Assembly (NCBI GenBank): GCA_021831035.1
Contig: JAKBNL010000009.1
Span: forward strand, 29,910-93,909
DNA from: Actinomycetes bacterium
Lineage (GTDB): Bacteria; Actinomycetota; Acidimicrobiia; Acidimicrobiales; RAAP-2
Direction: 5' to 3'
Length of the DNA stretch: 64,000 bases
Program-made: the position numbers and the translations under genes
The notes under the pieces: generated by a model
The model's input: the letters and a program-made list of their open reading frames with translations, nothing else
Databases searched by the model: none
What the model was told of the DNA's origin: nothing
Part shown: positions 54,057 through 62,103 of the stretch, one piece after another
Position numbering within the stretch: position 1 is the first letter of the stretch
How the letters are laid out: each line of letters begins with the position of its first letter

Positions 54057-54695
54057 TCAGTTGAGCGACGGCTGGCCGTCGAGGGCCAACTGACGCTGGA
54101 AGTCGCCGTAGCGCTCGCAGCAGATTTCGGCCACGAGTCGGAGCCGGTCGTTCGGGTTCGACAGGCTGAGCACCTTGAACTGGTCGAGCACCGACATCGG
54201 GGTCAGCGCACACAGCTGCCACGCGCGCACCCGGGGATCGTCGTCCATCGGGACGTCCCGGCGCAGGCACTGGTCGGCCACCACCTCGCTCTGCAGCGCG
54301 CGTAGGGCCCGCACCGCGGACTCGGTCGAGGCGAGCAGCATCGGCTCGATCGCCACCTCGTCGCAACAGCGCGCGCGCACCTCGGCCCGCGGGTAGGGGT
54401 CGTCCTCGAGCCACCGCGTGACCTCGACGCACTCGACCGCCTCGACCATGAGCAGGGTCTGGCCGTCGGGGAGCTCGTGGGAGCCCAGGATCTCGACCAC
54501 CGTACCCACCGAGGTCCGCTCGTCGCGGCCGCCGACCTCCGAGCCGCGCTCGATGAGGCACGTCCCGAACCGACCGTCGTCGACAACGTCCTCCACGAGG
54601 CGGTGGTAGCGGGGTTCGAAGACGCACAGGCCGATCGTCTGGTGCGGGAAGACCACCATCCCCAACGGGAACATCGCCAGGGACTTCGGGTTCAC
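54057..54695 (-). CDS. LON N-terminal (substrate-binding) domain protein
   Basis: 212 aa. Starts MNPKSLAMFPLGMVVFPHQTIGLCVFEPRYHRLVEDVVDD, the N-terminal domain of Lon, and lacks the AAA+ and protease domains, so it is the stand-alone LonN-type family. Binds or recognises peptides; function unknown. The GTG at 54695 has TAGGGT 6 nt upstream. It faces the FKBP gene, with one base between the stops. Confidence 0.9.
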   Translation of the reverse strand: MNPKSLAMFPLGMVVFPHQTIGLCVFEPRYHRLVEDVVDDGRFGTCLIERGSEVGGRDERTSVGTVVEILGSHELPDGQTLLMVEAVECVEVTRWLEDDPYPRAEVRARCCDEVAIEPMLLASTESAVRALRALQSEVVADQCLRRDVPMDDDPRVRAWQLCALTPMSVLDQFKVLSLSNPNDRLRLVAEICCERYGDFQRQLALDGQPSLN

Positions 54696-54701
54696 GTGCC
54701 C

Positions 54702-54707
54702 ACCCTA
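54702..54707 (-). promoter_or_regulatory. Leaderless -10 for LON-domain gene
   Basis: TAGGGT, then 6 nt, then the GTG at 54695. Confidence 0.5.
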
Positions 54708-54733
54708 CGGGTGAACGCACCGTGAAGGGACTC

Positions 54734-55318
54734 TTACGCTCTCAGCAATTCAGCCAGGGCCCGCAGGGCACGACCCCGGTGCGAGATCGCGTTCTTGGCC
54801 TCCGCCGTCAGCTCCGCGAGGGTCTCTCCTCCCAGGTCAGCAGGGATAAACACCACGTCGTAGCCGAAGCCGTTCTCCCCTCGCGGCGCCCCGGCGATGC
54901 ACCCGTCGAGCACGCCCTCGACCCACCGGGCACTCCCGTCGGGCTCGGCGATCGCGATCACCGTGCGGAAGTGGGCGCCGCGCGACGCGGGTGTAACCCC
55001 CTCGAGTTCGTCGAGCACGCGCGCGACGTTCTGCGCGTCGCTCGCCCCCGGCCCGGCGTAGCGCGCGCTGTACACGCCCGGGCGACCGTCGAGCGCGTCG
55101 ACGAAGAGTCCGGTGTCGTCGGCGACCGCCGTCGCCCCCGCCGCCGCGGCGACGGTGCGTGCCTTCAGTACCGCGTTGCCCTCGAGCGTCTCTTCGACCT
55201 CGTCGACCTCGCCCAGTCCCTCGGGACGCGGCTCCAGGGTGAAGCCGAGTCCTGAGAGCACGGCGCGCATCTCGGCGGCCTTGTGGGCGTTGGCCGTGGC
55301 GAGGACCAGTCGCCTCAC
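54734..55318 (-). CDS. rdgB: XTP/dITP diphosphatase (RdgB/HAM1)
   Basis: 194 aa. Begins [18 protein letters not shown] (SxNxxKxxE-type), with [25 protein letters not shown] and [19 protein letters not shown] in the C-terminal part. Removes non-canonical purine triphosphates. The GTG at 55318 overlaps the rph stop by 4 nt, the conserved rph-rdgB pair. Confidence 0.97.
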   Translation of the reverse strand: MRRLVLATANAHKAAEMRAVLSGLGFTLEPRPEGLGEVDEVEETLEGNAVLKARTVAAAAGATAVADDTGLFVDALDGRPGVYSARYAGPGASDAQNVARVLDELEGVTPASRGAHFRTVIAIAEPDGSARWVEGVLDGCIAGAPRGENGFGYDVVFIPADLGGETLAELTAEAKNAISHRGRALRALAELLRA

Positions 55319-56058
55319 GCGCGCGGTCCGGGCACCACCGCGAGGACGTCGCGCTGGGCCGCCGTGATGCGCGCGAGCCCACCGGCGGCGAGCTCGAGCA
55401 GCGCGTCGAGCTCGTCGCGGTCAAAGGGTGCGCCCTCGGCCGTTCCCTGGACCTCGACGAAACGACCCGAGCCGGTCATCACGACGTTCATGTCGGTCTC
55501 GGCCCGGGAGTCCTCGGCGTAGGGCAGGTCCAGCACGGGCGTGCCGTCCACGATCCCCACCGACACCGCGGCGACCGAGTCGACCAGCGGATGCTCGGTG
55601 AGCAGTCCGGTCGCAACCATGCGGGTCAGGGCGTCGTGCAGCGCGACGTACCCCCCGCAGATCGACGCGGTCCGGGTGCCCCCGTCGGCCTGGAGAACGT
55701 CACAGTCGACCAGGACCTGCACGTCGGGCATCCGGGTGAGGTTCGTCACCGCCCGCAACGAGCGACCGATGAGCCGCTGGATCTCGTGGGTGCGTCCCGA
55801 CTGCTTGCCCCGGGCGGCCTCACGCGCGATCCGCTCGACCGAGGCGCCCGGGAGCATGGAGTACTCGGCGCTCACCCAGCCGCGTCCCTGGCCGCGGAGC
55901 CACCGCGGGACGTCGAGGTCGACCGAGGCCGTGCACAGCACCCGCGTGCGCCCGACGGCGACGAGCACCGACCCGAGGGCCGCGTCGGTGAAGTCCCGCT
56001 CGAAGGAAATCGGGCGGGGCTCGTCGGGCGCGCGACCGTCGGCTCGAGTGGTGGTCAT
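55315..56058 (-). CDS. rph: Ribonuclease PH
   Basis: 247 aa phosphorolytic 3'-5' exonuclease trimming tRNA 3' ends. Landmarks: [50 protein letters not shown] and [25 protein letters not shown] at 56058 has AGGAGGACC upstream. Part of the mec-cysO-cysM-rph-rdgB run also seen in mycobacteria. Confidence 0.97.
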   Translation of the reverse strand: MTTTRADGRAPDEPRPISFERDFTDAALGSVLVAVGRTRVLCTASVDLDVPRWLRGQGRGWVSAEYSMLPGASVERIAREAARGKQSGRTHEIQRLIGRSLRAVTNLTRMPDVQVLVDCDVLQADGGTRTASICGGYVALHDALTRMVATGLLTEHPLVDSVAAVSVGIVDGTPVLDLPYAEDSRAETDMNVVMTGSGRFVEVQGTAEGAPFDRDELDALLELAAGGLARITAAQRDVLAVVPGPRA

Positions 56059-56098
56059 GGTCCTCCTGGGTCGGCAGCCACCGTAGTCGGGACCCGCC

Positions 56099-57061
56099 CT
56101 AGAAGTAGATGGTCGTGCGGGCCCGCTCCACCACGTCGTCCACGTCGTCGCTCCAGGCGCCCGTCGAGAGGTACTTCCAGCCGTCGTCGCAGACGACGGT
56201 CACGATGGTGCCCGTCGCGTCGCCGAGCGAGCGGGCGCACTTGACCGCACCGGCCATGATCGCGCCCGACGAGAGGCCGGCGAAGAGGCCGACCTCGGTG
56301 AGCCGACGCGTCCACTCCACCGACTCGCGCAGACGGACGATGACCTTGCGATCCAGCAGGTCGGGACCGCCGTTGTCGGTGAAGATCGGGGGAACGTAGC
56401 CGTCCTCCAGGCTGCGCAGACCGTCGACCACCTCGCCGCTCGGCGGCTCGACGGCCCACACCTGCACATCGGGACGGTGCTCCTTGAGGTAGCGGCCCAC
56501 ACCCATCAGCGTCCCCGAGGTCCCGAGTCCCGCGACGAAGTGGGTGATCTCGGGCACGTCGGCGAGGATCTCGGGGCCGGTCGAGGTGTAGTGGGCCCGA
56601 GGGTTGGCCGGGTTCGCGTACTGGTAGAGGAACACCCACTCGGGGTGGTCAGCGGCCAGGGCCTGGGCGCGTCGCACCGCGCCGTTTGACCCCTCGGACC
56701 CCGGGGACTCGACGATCTCCGCCCCCCAGGCCACGAGCAGCTGACGTCGTTCGGGCGAGACGTTGGCGGGCAGGACGACCTTGAGGTGGTAGCCGCGAAG
56801 TCGGCAGATCATGGCGAGGGCGATCCCGGTATTGCCCGACGAGGGCTCGATCAGTACCTGGCCCGGCCGGCCCGGCACCAGACGCCCCTCGGCTTCGGCC
56901 GCCTCGACCAGCGACAGCGCCACCCGGTCCTTTATCGAGCCGGCGGGGTTGCGACCCTCGAGCTTGGCGAGCAGGGTGACGTTGGGCGACGGCGACAGGG
57001 CGCTCACGTCGACGACCGGCGTGTTGCCGACGAGCTCCAGGACCGACGCGACTCGGGCCAC
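56099..57061 (-). CDS. cysM: CysO-dependent cysteine synthase CysM
   Basis: 320 aa PLP enzyme. PLP Lys in [12 protein letters not shown], the [11 protein letters not shown] loop and [12 protein letters not shown] for phosphate binding. Uses O-phosphoserine and CysO thiocarboxylate in mycobacteria; gene order mec-cysO-cysM here says the same pathway. The GTG at 57061 directly follows the cysO stop (TAAGTG). Confidence 0.95.
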   Translation of the reverse strand: MARVASVLELVGNTPVVDVSALSPSPNVTLLAKLEGRNPAGSIKDRVALSLVEAAEAEGRLVPGRPGQVLIEPSSGNTGIALAMICRLRGYHLKVVLPANVSPERRQLLVAWGAEIVESPGSEGSNGAVRRAQALAADHPEWVFLYQYANPANPRAHYTSTGPEILADVPEITHFVAGLGTSGTLMGVGRYLKEHRPDVQVWAVEPPSGEVVDGLRSLEDGYVPPIFTDNGGPDLLDRKVIVRLRESVEWTRRLTEVGLFAGLSSGAIMAGAVKCARSLGDATGTIVTVVCDDGWKYLSTGAWSDDVDDVVERARTTIYF

Positions 57062-57343
57062 TTAGTGGGACCCGCCCGCGACCGCCGGCAGCAGGGTGAT
57101 CTCGTCTCGATCGGACACGGGTGCGTCCAGTCCGCCGAGGTAGCGCACGTCGTCGTCATTCACGTACACGTTCAAGAAGCGGTGCAGGGACCCGTCCTCG
57201 TTAAGCAGCTGCGCGCGTGCCGAGGGGTACGTCTCGGTGAGCCGGGCCAGCACCTCGCCGATGGTCGCACCCTCGACCTCGAGGGCGCTCTGGTTGCCCA
57301 TGGCCGGGCGAAGGACGGTGGGCACTCGGAGGACGGCCGCCAT
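57062..57343 (-). CDS. cysO: Sulfur-carrier protein CysO (ThiS/MoaD fold)
   Basis: 93 aa ubiquitin-like protein. Starts AAVLRVPTVLRPAMGNQ, contains LHRFLNVYVNDDDVRYLGGLDAPVSDRDEITLLPAVAGG, and ends with two further residues, Ser-His, after the diglycine. The diglycine C-terminus is normally the thiocarboxylate site, so the SH tail would have to be removed first. RBS AGAGG upstream of the ATG. Confidence 0.95.
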   Translation of the reverse strand: MAAVLRVPTVLRPAMGNQSALEVEGATIGEVLARLTETYPSARAQLLNEDGSLHRFLNVYVNDDDVRYLGGLDAPVSDRDEITLLPAVAGGSH

Positions 57344-57392
57344 GTCACCTCTTCTTCTCGCTCTACCGGAATCCTGACCTGCGCGGTCGAGA

Positions 57393-57821
57393 TTACCGGC
57401 GGTCGGGCGAGCCGTGCCCCTGATCGTGGTCGAGCGCGAGGTCCTCTTCGGTGATCGTCCCGTTCAGGATCCGAAAGCTGCGCACGTCGCTCTCCTTCTC
57501 CGCCAAGGAGACGAGGACGTAGTGCCAGGACGGGTCGGGGGCCTGGGCCACGTCGGTCGGGCTGGGGTAGGCCGCGCTATGGGTGTGGCTATGGAAGACG
57601 CCGATCACCTCGAGACCGCGGGTCTCGACATCGCGAAAGGTTCGCAACAGCACGCGAGGGTCTATCTCGTAGACGCGCGCCGAATCGGCGACGTTGGGGC
57701 TGGGAACGATCTCCACCACTTCGTCCGCGCGCCCGACGAGCAGGCCGCAGCCCTCGTTGGGCAGCGCGCGGATCGCCGCGGCGACCATCGCCTGGCGATG
57801 TCCGTAGCGCAGCCGCAGCAT
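57393..57821 (-). CDS. mec: Mec+ JAMM/M67 metallopeptidase
   Basis: 142 aa. JAMM zinc motif: Glu in LPNEGCGLLVG and HSHTHSAAYPSPTD (H-x-H-x7-S-x2-D). In mycobacteria Mec cleaves cysteine from the CysO-cysteine adduct, releasing it. First gene of mec-cysO-cysM; ATG at 57821 has TAGGGT 6 nt upstream. It diverges from smpB with about 44 nt between start codons. Confidence 0.95.
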   Translation of the reverse strand: MLRLRYGHRQAMVAAAIRALPNEGCGLLVGRADEVVEIVPSPNVADSARVYEIDPRVLLRTFRDVETRGLEVIGVFHSHTHSAAYPSPTDVAQAPDPSWHYVLVSLAEKESDVRSFRILNGTITEEDLALDHDQGHGSPDRR

Positions 57822-57827
57822 CCCGTC

Positions 57828-57833
57828 ACCCTA
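57828..57833 (-). promoter_or_regulatory. Leaderless -10 for mec operon
   Basis: TAGGGT, then 6 nt, then the ATG at 57821. Confidence 0.55.
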
Positions 57834-57853
57834 GGACGAGCGAGGGATGCCTC

Positions 57854-57859
57854 TACGCT
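57854..57859 (+). promoter_or_regulatory. Leaderless -10 for smpB
   Basis: TACGCT, then 6 nt, then the GTG at 57866. Divergent from the mec -10, 20 bp away. Confidence 0.55.
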
Positions 57860-57865
57860 GGGACC

Positions 57866-58384
57866 GTGGCTCGGGCGAAGCAGATCCAACGGCGCCGCGC
57901 CGAGGCGCGCGTGGCGGTGGCCGGCGACCGCGTGGTCGCCACCAACCGGCGCGCGCGGCACGACTACGAGATCATCGACACACTCGAGTGCGGAATCGTA
58001 CTCACCGGGTCCGAGGTCAAGTCCCTGCGTGAGGGCAAGGCTCAGATCGCCGAGGCCTTCGCCCGCGTCGAGAGCGGCGAGCTGTGGCTGTACCACAGCC
58101 ACGTCCCCCCGTGGAGCTACGCCACGGGCTTCGGCAGCCACGACCCCGATCGCAAGCGCAAGCTCCTGGCCCACGCCCACGAGATCGACCGGTGGCGTCA
58201 CCAGATGGAGACCCAGTCGCTGACCCTGATACCGCTGCGCGTCTACTTCTCGAGCGGTCGGGCCAAAGTCGAGCTGGCCCTCGCCCGGGGCCGTCGCCAT
58301 CAGGACATCCGCCAGGCCATCGCCAAGCGCGACGCCGAGCGCGAGATGGCCCGTGCCGCGCGCCGATCCGAGCGCTACGCCTGA
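57866..58384 (+). CDS. smpB: SsrA-binding protein SmpB
   Basis: 172 aa. OB-fold with NRRARHDYEIIDTLECGIVLTGSEVKSLREGKAQI, then HQMETQSLTLIPLRVYFSSGRAKVELALARG and a basic C-terminal tail (RDAEREMARAARR) that enters the decoding centre. Works with the tmRNA gene 53 nt downstream in trans-translation. GTG start fits the TACGCT 6 nt upstream. Confidence 0.97.
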   Translation: MARAKQIQRRRAEARVAVAGDRVVATNRRARHDYEIIDTLECGIVLTGSEVKSLREGKAQIAEAFARVESGELWLYHSHVPPWSYATGFGSHDPDRKRKLLAHAHEIDRWRHQMETQSLTLIPLRVYFSSGRAKVELALARGRRHQDIRQAIAKRDAEREMARAARRSERYA

Positions 58385-58404
58385 GGCCGCCGGCTCCCCT
58401 CCGG

Positions 58405-58410
58405 TAGACT
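58405..58410 (+). promoter_or_regulatory. -10 for ssrA
   Basis: TAGACT; transcription would start near 58417-58418, about 20 nt before the mature tmRNA 5' end. Confidence 0.5.
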
Positions 58411-58437
58411 GGGTCTCCGGTCAAGTCGACCGGACGA

Positions 58438-58785
58438 GGGGGTGAATGGTTCTCGACGTTGGTCGTTGAGGTCTGAGAAGCGAGCCGTGGTCTCCGGAGC
58501 CACGTTAAAGAGCCGGAAAACACAAATAAACGCCAAGCCTCAGCTTGCGTTTGCTGCTTAGGTAGCAACATCCGCCTGGGCCCAGCCCTACGGCTCAGTT
58601 CACGGGTGTCATAGAAGTAGGGCTTACCGCCCGGGTTCGTCAGTGGCTCGGGCGGGACACCTTCGCTGACTACGGAGTGCCCTCGGTGCCGGTGCCAGGG
58701 GCCTCCCGACAACCTTCCATCGGCTGCGCTCGGAGAATGCAGACCAAGGCACTGACGGACCGGGGTTCGAATCCCCGCACCTCCA
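58438..58785 (+). ncRNA. ssrA: tmRNA (SsrA)
   Basis: 348 nt. The 5' end GGGGGTGAATGGTTCTCGAC pairs with CACCTCC at 58778-58784 (one G-U), discriminator A at 58785; a T-arm GGGGTTCGAATCCCC lies before it. CCA is not encoded. The tag reading frame ends GCG TTT GCT GCT TAG with the stop at 58559-58561. I read the resume codon as GCC at 58532, preceded by TAAAC as in mycobacteria, giving the 9-residue tag AKPQLAFAA. The resume codon is the least certain part. The 3' end is the attachment site of the downstream element. Confidence 0.93.
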
Positions 58786-60280
58786 CCGACCGGGACGGTG
58801 CGCGAACCGCATCGCCCGCCATGGCATCGCCAGCCAAAGGCACGCGAAAGACGGGCTGGATGGCGTTGCGGCTATCTACACGAATTTCGTGGATGAGGGC
58901 CTGCAAAAGTGATTTAACCACGGCTGGTGAGCCTTCGGCGATGGCCTCGTTCACTCGGTCGCGCAGTGTCGCGAGTTCCTCGGGTGACGCGCACGTGATA
59001 TCGGCCTGTTCCATCTCCTCGTTCAGTTCTTCGCGGCGTGCTCGAAGGATCGTGGCGCGAGTGGCCAGTTCCTTGACTCGTTCACCGCACAGCGCCTCGG
59101 GCATGGAACCCGACTCGAAGGCTCGAAGGTAGCGGTCAACGCTGGCGTCGACCTTGGCAAGTTCGTTGGAGACGGCCAGGAGTTCGTCATCGTGGCGTGA
59201 GTGACCGTCACGGGCTTGTAGCTGTGCCTGGCCAACGGCAGCGCGAAAGAGGTCCGAGTCCTCGTAAGCGGCGAGGAGTTCCTCGATGATGGCACTATCG
59301 AGCACGTCGGCGGGCAGCCGGTCAGCGTTACAGGTCTTCGTGCCGTAGCGCTGGCGTGAGCCGCAGGTGTAATAGCGGTAGGTCTCGTTGCGACCGGTCG
59401 CGCGCGTGCCACTGAAGCGTTGGCCGCAGTTGTTGCAGACGACGAGTCCGGTGAGCAGGTAGTCCGACGCGTTGGTGGCGCGCTTGGCGCTGTCCTCTGC
59501 GCGCTCGTCGAGGATCACCTGCGCGGCGTCGAAGAGTTCCTCGTCGACGAGAGCGGGGTGACTGCCGTCGCACCACCCGTCGCGGTAGCGGACCTGGCCG
59601 AGGTAGACCCGACTGCGCAGCACTGTGAGCACCGACTTAAACGACCAGGGCCGACCCGAGCGGGTCACGAGGCCCGCCGCGTTCAGCCAGTTGGCGATGG
59701 CGTGACTGCCGAGGTGCTGGTTGGCGTAGAGGTCGAAGAGCACCGGCACGAGCGGCGCCTCGGACTCGTCCACGCTGAGGCGACCTTCGCCCTTCACCGC
59801 GCGGTAGCCGTAGGGGGCGACGCCGCCACACCAGCCACCGAGGCTCGCCTTGCGGTCCATGCCCGCGATTACGCGGTCGATGATCGTGGCGCGCTCGAAC
59901 TCGGCGAAGACCCCAAGCATCTGGACCATCATGCGACCAGCCGGTGACGTGGTGTCGAAGGGTTCGGTCGCCGAGCGAAAGCCCACGTTCACCCCGTCGA
60001 GGGTTTCGAGTATCTCGGCGAGCCCGCGCACGCTGCGCGACAGTCGGTCCACACGATAGACGAGCAGGAGATCGAACTTTCTGGCCTTCGCGGCGCGAAG
60101 CGCACCGTTGAGTCCGGGGCGCTCTAGCTTCGCGCCTGACATCTGGTCGGTGAAGGTGGACACCAGTTCCCAGTCCTCTTGGCTCGCGACGTAGTTGCTC
60201 AGTTTCTCGGACTGGGCGCCGAGGGAGTAGGGCTGGTTGACCTCGTCGGTCGAATTCCGGGTGTAGGTCGCGATGCGCAC
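58670..60280 (-). CDS. Large serine recombinase (integrase)
   Basis: 536 aa. Resolvase domain with catalytic Ser10 (ATYTRNSTDEV), then the recombinase domain (PYGYRAVKGEGRL, GLVTRSGRPWSFKSVLTVLRSRVYLG) and zinc-ribbon (CNNC...CGSRQRYGTKTC), then a coiled coil. GTG 60280 with GAGGAG 7 nt upstream; an ATG-type start at 60319 would add 13 residues. The C-terminal roughly 38 codons (58670-58785) are antisense to the ssrA 3' end, so the protein ends inside host DNA. Unidirectional serine integrases of this type need a directionality factor for excision. TTGACT at about 60341 could be its -35. Confidence 0.95.
   Translation of the reverse strand: MRIATYTRNSTDEVNQPYSLGAQSEKLSNYVASQEDWELVSTFTDQMSGAKLERPGLNGALRAAKARKFDLLLVYRVDRLSRSVRGLAEILETLDGVNVGFRSATEPFDTTSPAGRMMVQMLGVFAEFERATIIDRVIAGMDRKASLGGWCGGVAPYGYRAVKGEGRLSVDESEAPLVPVLFDLYANQHLGSHAIANWLNAAGLVTRSGRPWSFKSVLTVLRSRVYLGQVRYRDGWCDGSHPALVDEELFDAAQVILDERAEDSAKRATNASDYLLTGLVVCNNCGQRFSGTRATGRNETYRYYTCGSRQRYGTKTCNADRLPADVLDSAIIEELLAAYEDSDLFRAAVGQAQLQARDGHSRHDDELLAVSNELAKVDASVDRYLRAFESGSMPEALCGERVKELATRATILRARREELNEEMEQADITCASPEELATLRDRVNEAIAEGSPAVVKSLLQALIHEIRVDSRNAIQPVFRVPLAGDAMAGDAVRAPSRSVEVRGFEPRSVSALVCILRAQPMEGCREAPGTGTEGTP
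58740..58800. other. attL-type junction at the ssrA 3' end
   Basis: The ssrA T-arm and acceptor end (58760-58785) are followed directly by element DNA and by the integrase gene reading back through the junction. The exact core cannot be fixed without the other end, which lies beyond the right edge. Confidence 0.6.
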
Positions 60281-60344
60281 GATGCTCTCCTCAATCGGTG
60301 TTGGTGGACACAACTTCAAACACAGTGAACGTCCACGTTGCTAG

Positions 60345-60623
60345 TCAACCATGCGTCGACGCTGTGACATCGGAGGGTTCGATCACGACTCCGATTCGCT
60401 GGCCCTGGACGAGCACGGACCCGAGCAGCGTCGCCAGCGCGATAGTCGCGCGAATCTCGTCGGCGTTCGAGAGATCGACGAAGTCGGGTGCGTTGATGCA
60501 CAGCGAAACCGAGGCGTTGTCCTTCGGGGTCGTTGGTCGAGGGGGTTGCACCGGTCCGCGGGGTCCGGGGCCACGAGAACCGGGGTAGTCGACCTTCGGA
60601 CGGGGGTTCTTGCGTGACGTCAC
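60345..60623 (-). CDS. Small hypothetical protein of the element, 92 aa
   Basis: The GTG at 60623 overlaps the rep stop by 4 nt, which supports it. N-terminal basic Pro-rich stretch (RKNPRPKVDYPGSRGPG), then a folded-looking part (NASVSLCINAPDFVDLSNADEIRATIALATLLGSVLVQGQRIGVVIEP). No helix-turn-helix is visible, so it is not an obvious excisionase. Its position between rep and int is where AICEs usually carry xis. Confidence 0.6.
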   Translation of the reverse strand: MTSRKNPRPKVDYPGSRGPGPRGPVQPPRPTTPKDNASVSLCINAPDFVDLSNADEIRATIALATLLGSVLVQGQRIGVVIEPSDVTASTHG

Positions 60624-62098
60624 GGTTCTACTGCTTCGAAGTCCAGGAAGTGACGAGGCCGCTCGTCCCAGAGGTCGGCGTCATGTCGTCGTTCGATGCA
60701 GCGAGCCTCACGGGCTTCGGTTCGCGACTGCATCTTTTCTCGCTGACCCTGCGACGCGAGCCAGGCGTCACCCTTGTCACGCCATCCGGCCCCGATCCAC
60801 TTCCACACGCCAATATTGATTGACTGTTCGTTGGGTGCGGTGCCGTGTTGACGCTGTACTCGCCAAGTTTGGCGTTCTGCCCGCAGGAACTTGAAGGTCA
60901 CCGAGTAGCGCCGCGACTTGGTGAGCCAGTGGCCGCCAAAGCCGAGCGAGTGTGCCCAGGTGCGCAGCTTCGAGAGATGCGTCAGTGCGCCGAGCCGCCA
61001 CGCCGTCGTGACCAGACGGGCCAAGTGCGCCGACACGTTACGTGCGTCGAGGTCGTCGAGGCTCGTCAGGCGTCGGTCGAGGGCGCCCAGGTCGTCGGTG
61101 GACTTGGTCGCGTACTTGGCGACGTAATTCGCAACGGCGCGCGAACTACGTCGTGACTCACCACTGCTTGACGCGTCACCATCGACCTCGCGGGCGTTGA
61201 TCACGCGCACGTCGAGTTGTCGACCCCACCGGGCACTTGCGAGTGAGGTGCCCGAGAATCCTACGGGCAGCGGGGCCGACACTTTCGAGGCGGCGGCGCG
61301 AATGGCCGAGGTCAGAGTCTGCGCGTCGATGAAGTGAGGCACGCTTGCTTCGCCGTCGCGGGGATCGACGCGCAGTATCGCGTGCAGGTGCACGACGCCG
61401 CGGCGTTGGAATTCGGCGACCTTGGCGAATGAGAGCCGCACCGACCGGTCCAGCTCTTTCACGTTCATCTCACAGAGCCGAGCCAGTTCACGTCGCACGT
61501 AGATGGTGGTGCGTCGCCACAGTTCGGGACAGGTCGCGTTCCACAAGACTGATTGCTCGTAGTCGTAGCAGTCGGGGCAGATCGGGTGTCCGAGTAGGGG
61601 ATCGTCGGCACGGTGGCGTGTGGCACAGGTGGTGGGGCGACCGTGCGCGCAGGGTTGCTGGTTCGTGCCCGCTCGACAGGGCTTCGTGCCCCTCGTGCCG
61701 TGGACCGCGCCGAAGCTCGGGGCCGTGAAGGTGGCGAAGACCATCGGGTGTTGCGACACTGATTCCGGCACACCCTTGCCACCCGACATCCCTGCTCGCA
61801 CGAGCATCCTCGCGTCACTCGCGTAGAGAGCAGCGCAACTGGGACAGCGCGTCGCGCGTCGGGTGCCGCACGCCTTTAGGAGCACTCCGTCTGGTTCGTC
61901 GTTTGTGGAGTACGAATGCAGAGTCTCGCCGGTTGCCGTGTCCACGCTCACCGAGTTGCCAATGAGACGGATGGGGTGCGCGCACCAGCCGCACTGTTCA
62001 CCCTGGCGTTGCAGGTTGGCGAGGGCCGCCGGGTCACTGGCGCGAGCCAGCACCCCGTGCCAGGTCTTCTCGTCGGGCGCGCGGGTGACGTTAGACAC
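60620..62098 (-). CDS. RepSA-type replication initiator protein
   Basis: 492 aa. Resembles initiators of pSAM2-like AICEs. Cysteine-rich N-terminal zinc-finger-like region (CGWCAHP...CPSCAALY), a second cluster (CATRHRADDPLLGHPICPDCYDYE), HUH-like FQRRGVVHLHAILRVD with HxH, and VANYVAKYATKST, the usual tyrosine-bearing end of the Rep core. Supports rolling-circle replication of the excised circle. ATG at 62098 lies 5 nt after the traSA-like stop. Confidence 0.88.
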   Translation of the reverse strand: MSNVTRAPDEKTWHGVLARASDPAALANLQRQGEQCGWCAHPIRLIGNSVSVDTATGETLHSYSTNDEPDGVLLKACGTRRATRCPSCAALYASDARMLVRAGMSGGKGVPESVSQHPMVFATFTAPSFGAVHGTRGTKPCRAGTNQQPCAHGRPTTCATRHRADDPLLGHPICPDCYDYEQSVLWNATCPELWRRTTIYVRRELARLCEMNVKELDRSVRLSFAKVAEFQRRGVVHLHAILRVDPRDGEASVPHFIDAQTLTSAIRAAASKVSAPLPVGFSGTSLASARWGRQLDVRVINAREVDGDASSSGESRRSSRAVANYVAKYATKSTDDLGALDRRLTSLDDLDARNVSAHLARLVTTAWRLGALTHLSKLRTWAHSLGFGGHWLTKSRRYSVTFKFLRAERQTWRVQRQHGTAPNEQSINIGVWKWIGAGWRDKGDAWLASQGQREKMQSRTEAREARCIERRHDADLWDERPRHFLDFEAVEP

Positions 62099-62103
62099 GG
62101 TTC

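Noticed and set aside
58750..58785. Stand-alone tRNA at the element boundary
   Set aside because: The T-arm and acceptor are the 3' end of tmRNA; no anticodon arm precedes them.
58677..59132. Plus-strand 151-aa frame opposite the integrase end
   Set aside because: Overlaps ssrA and the integrase; Ser/Arg-rich shadow.
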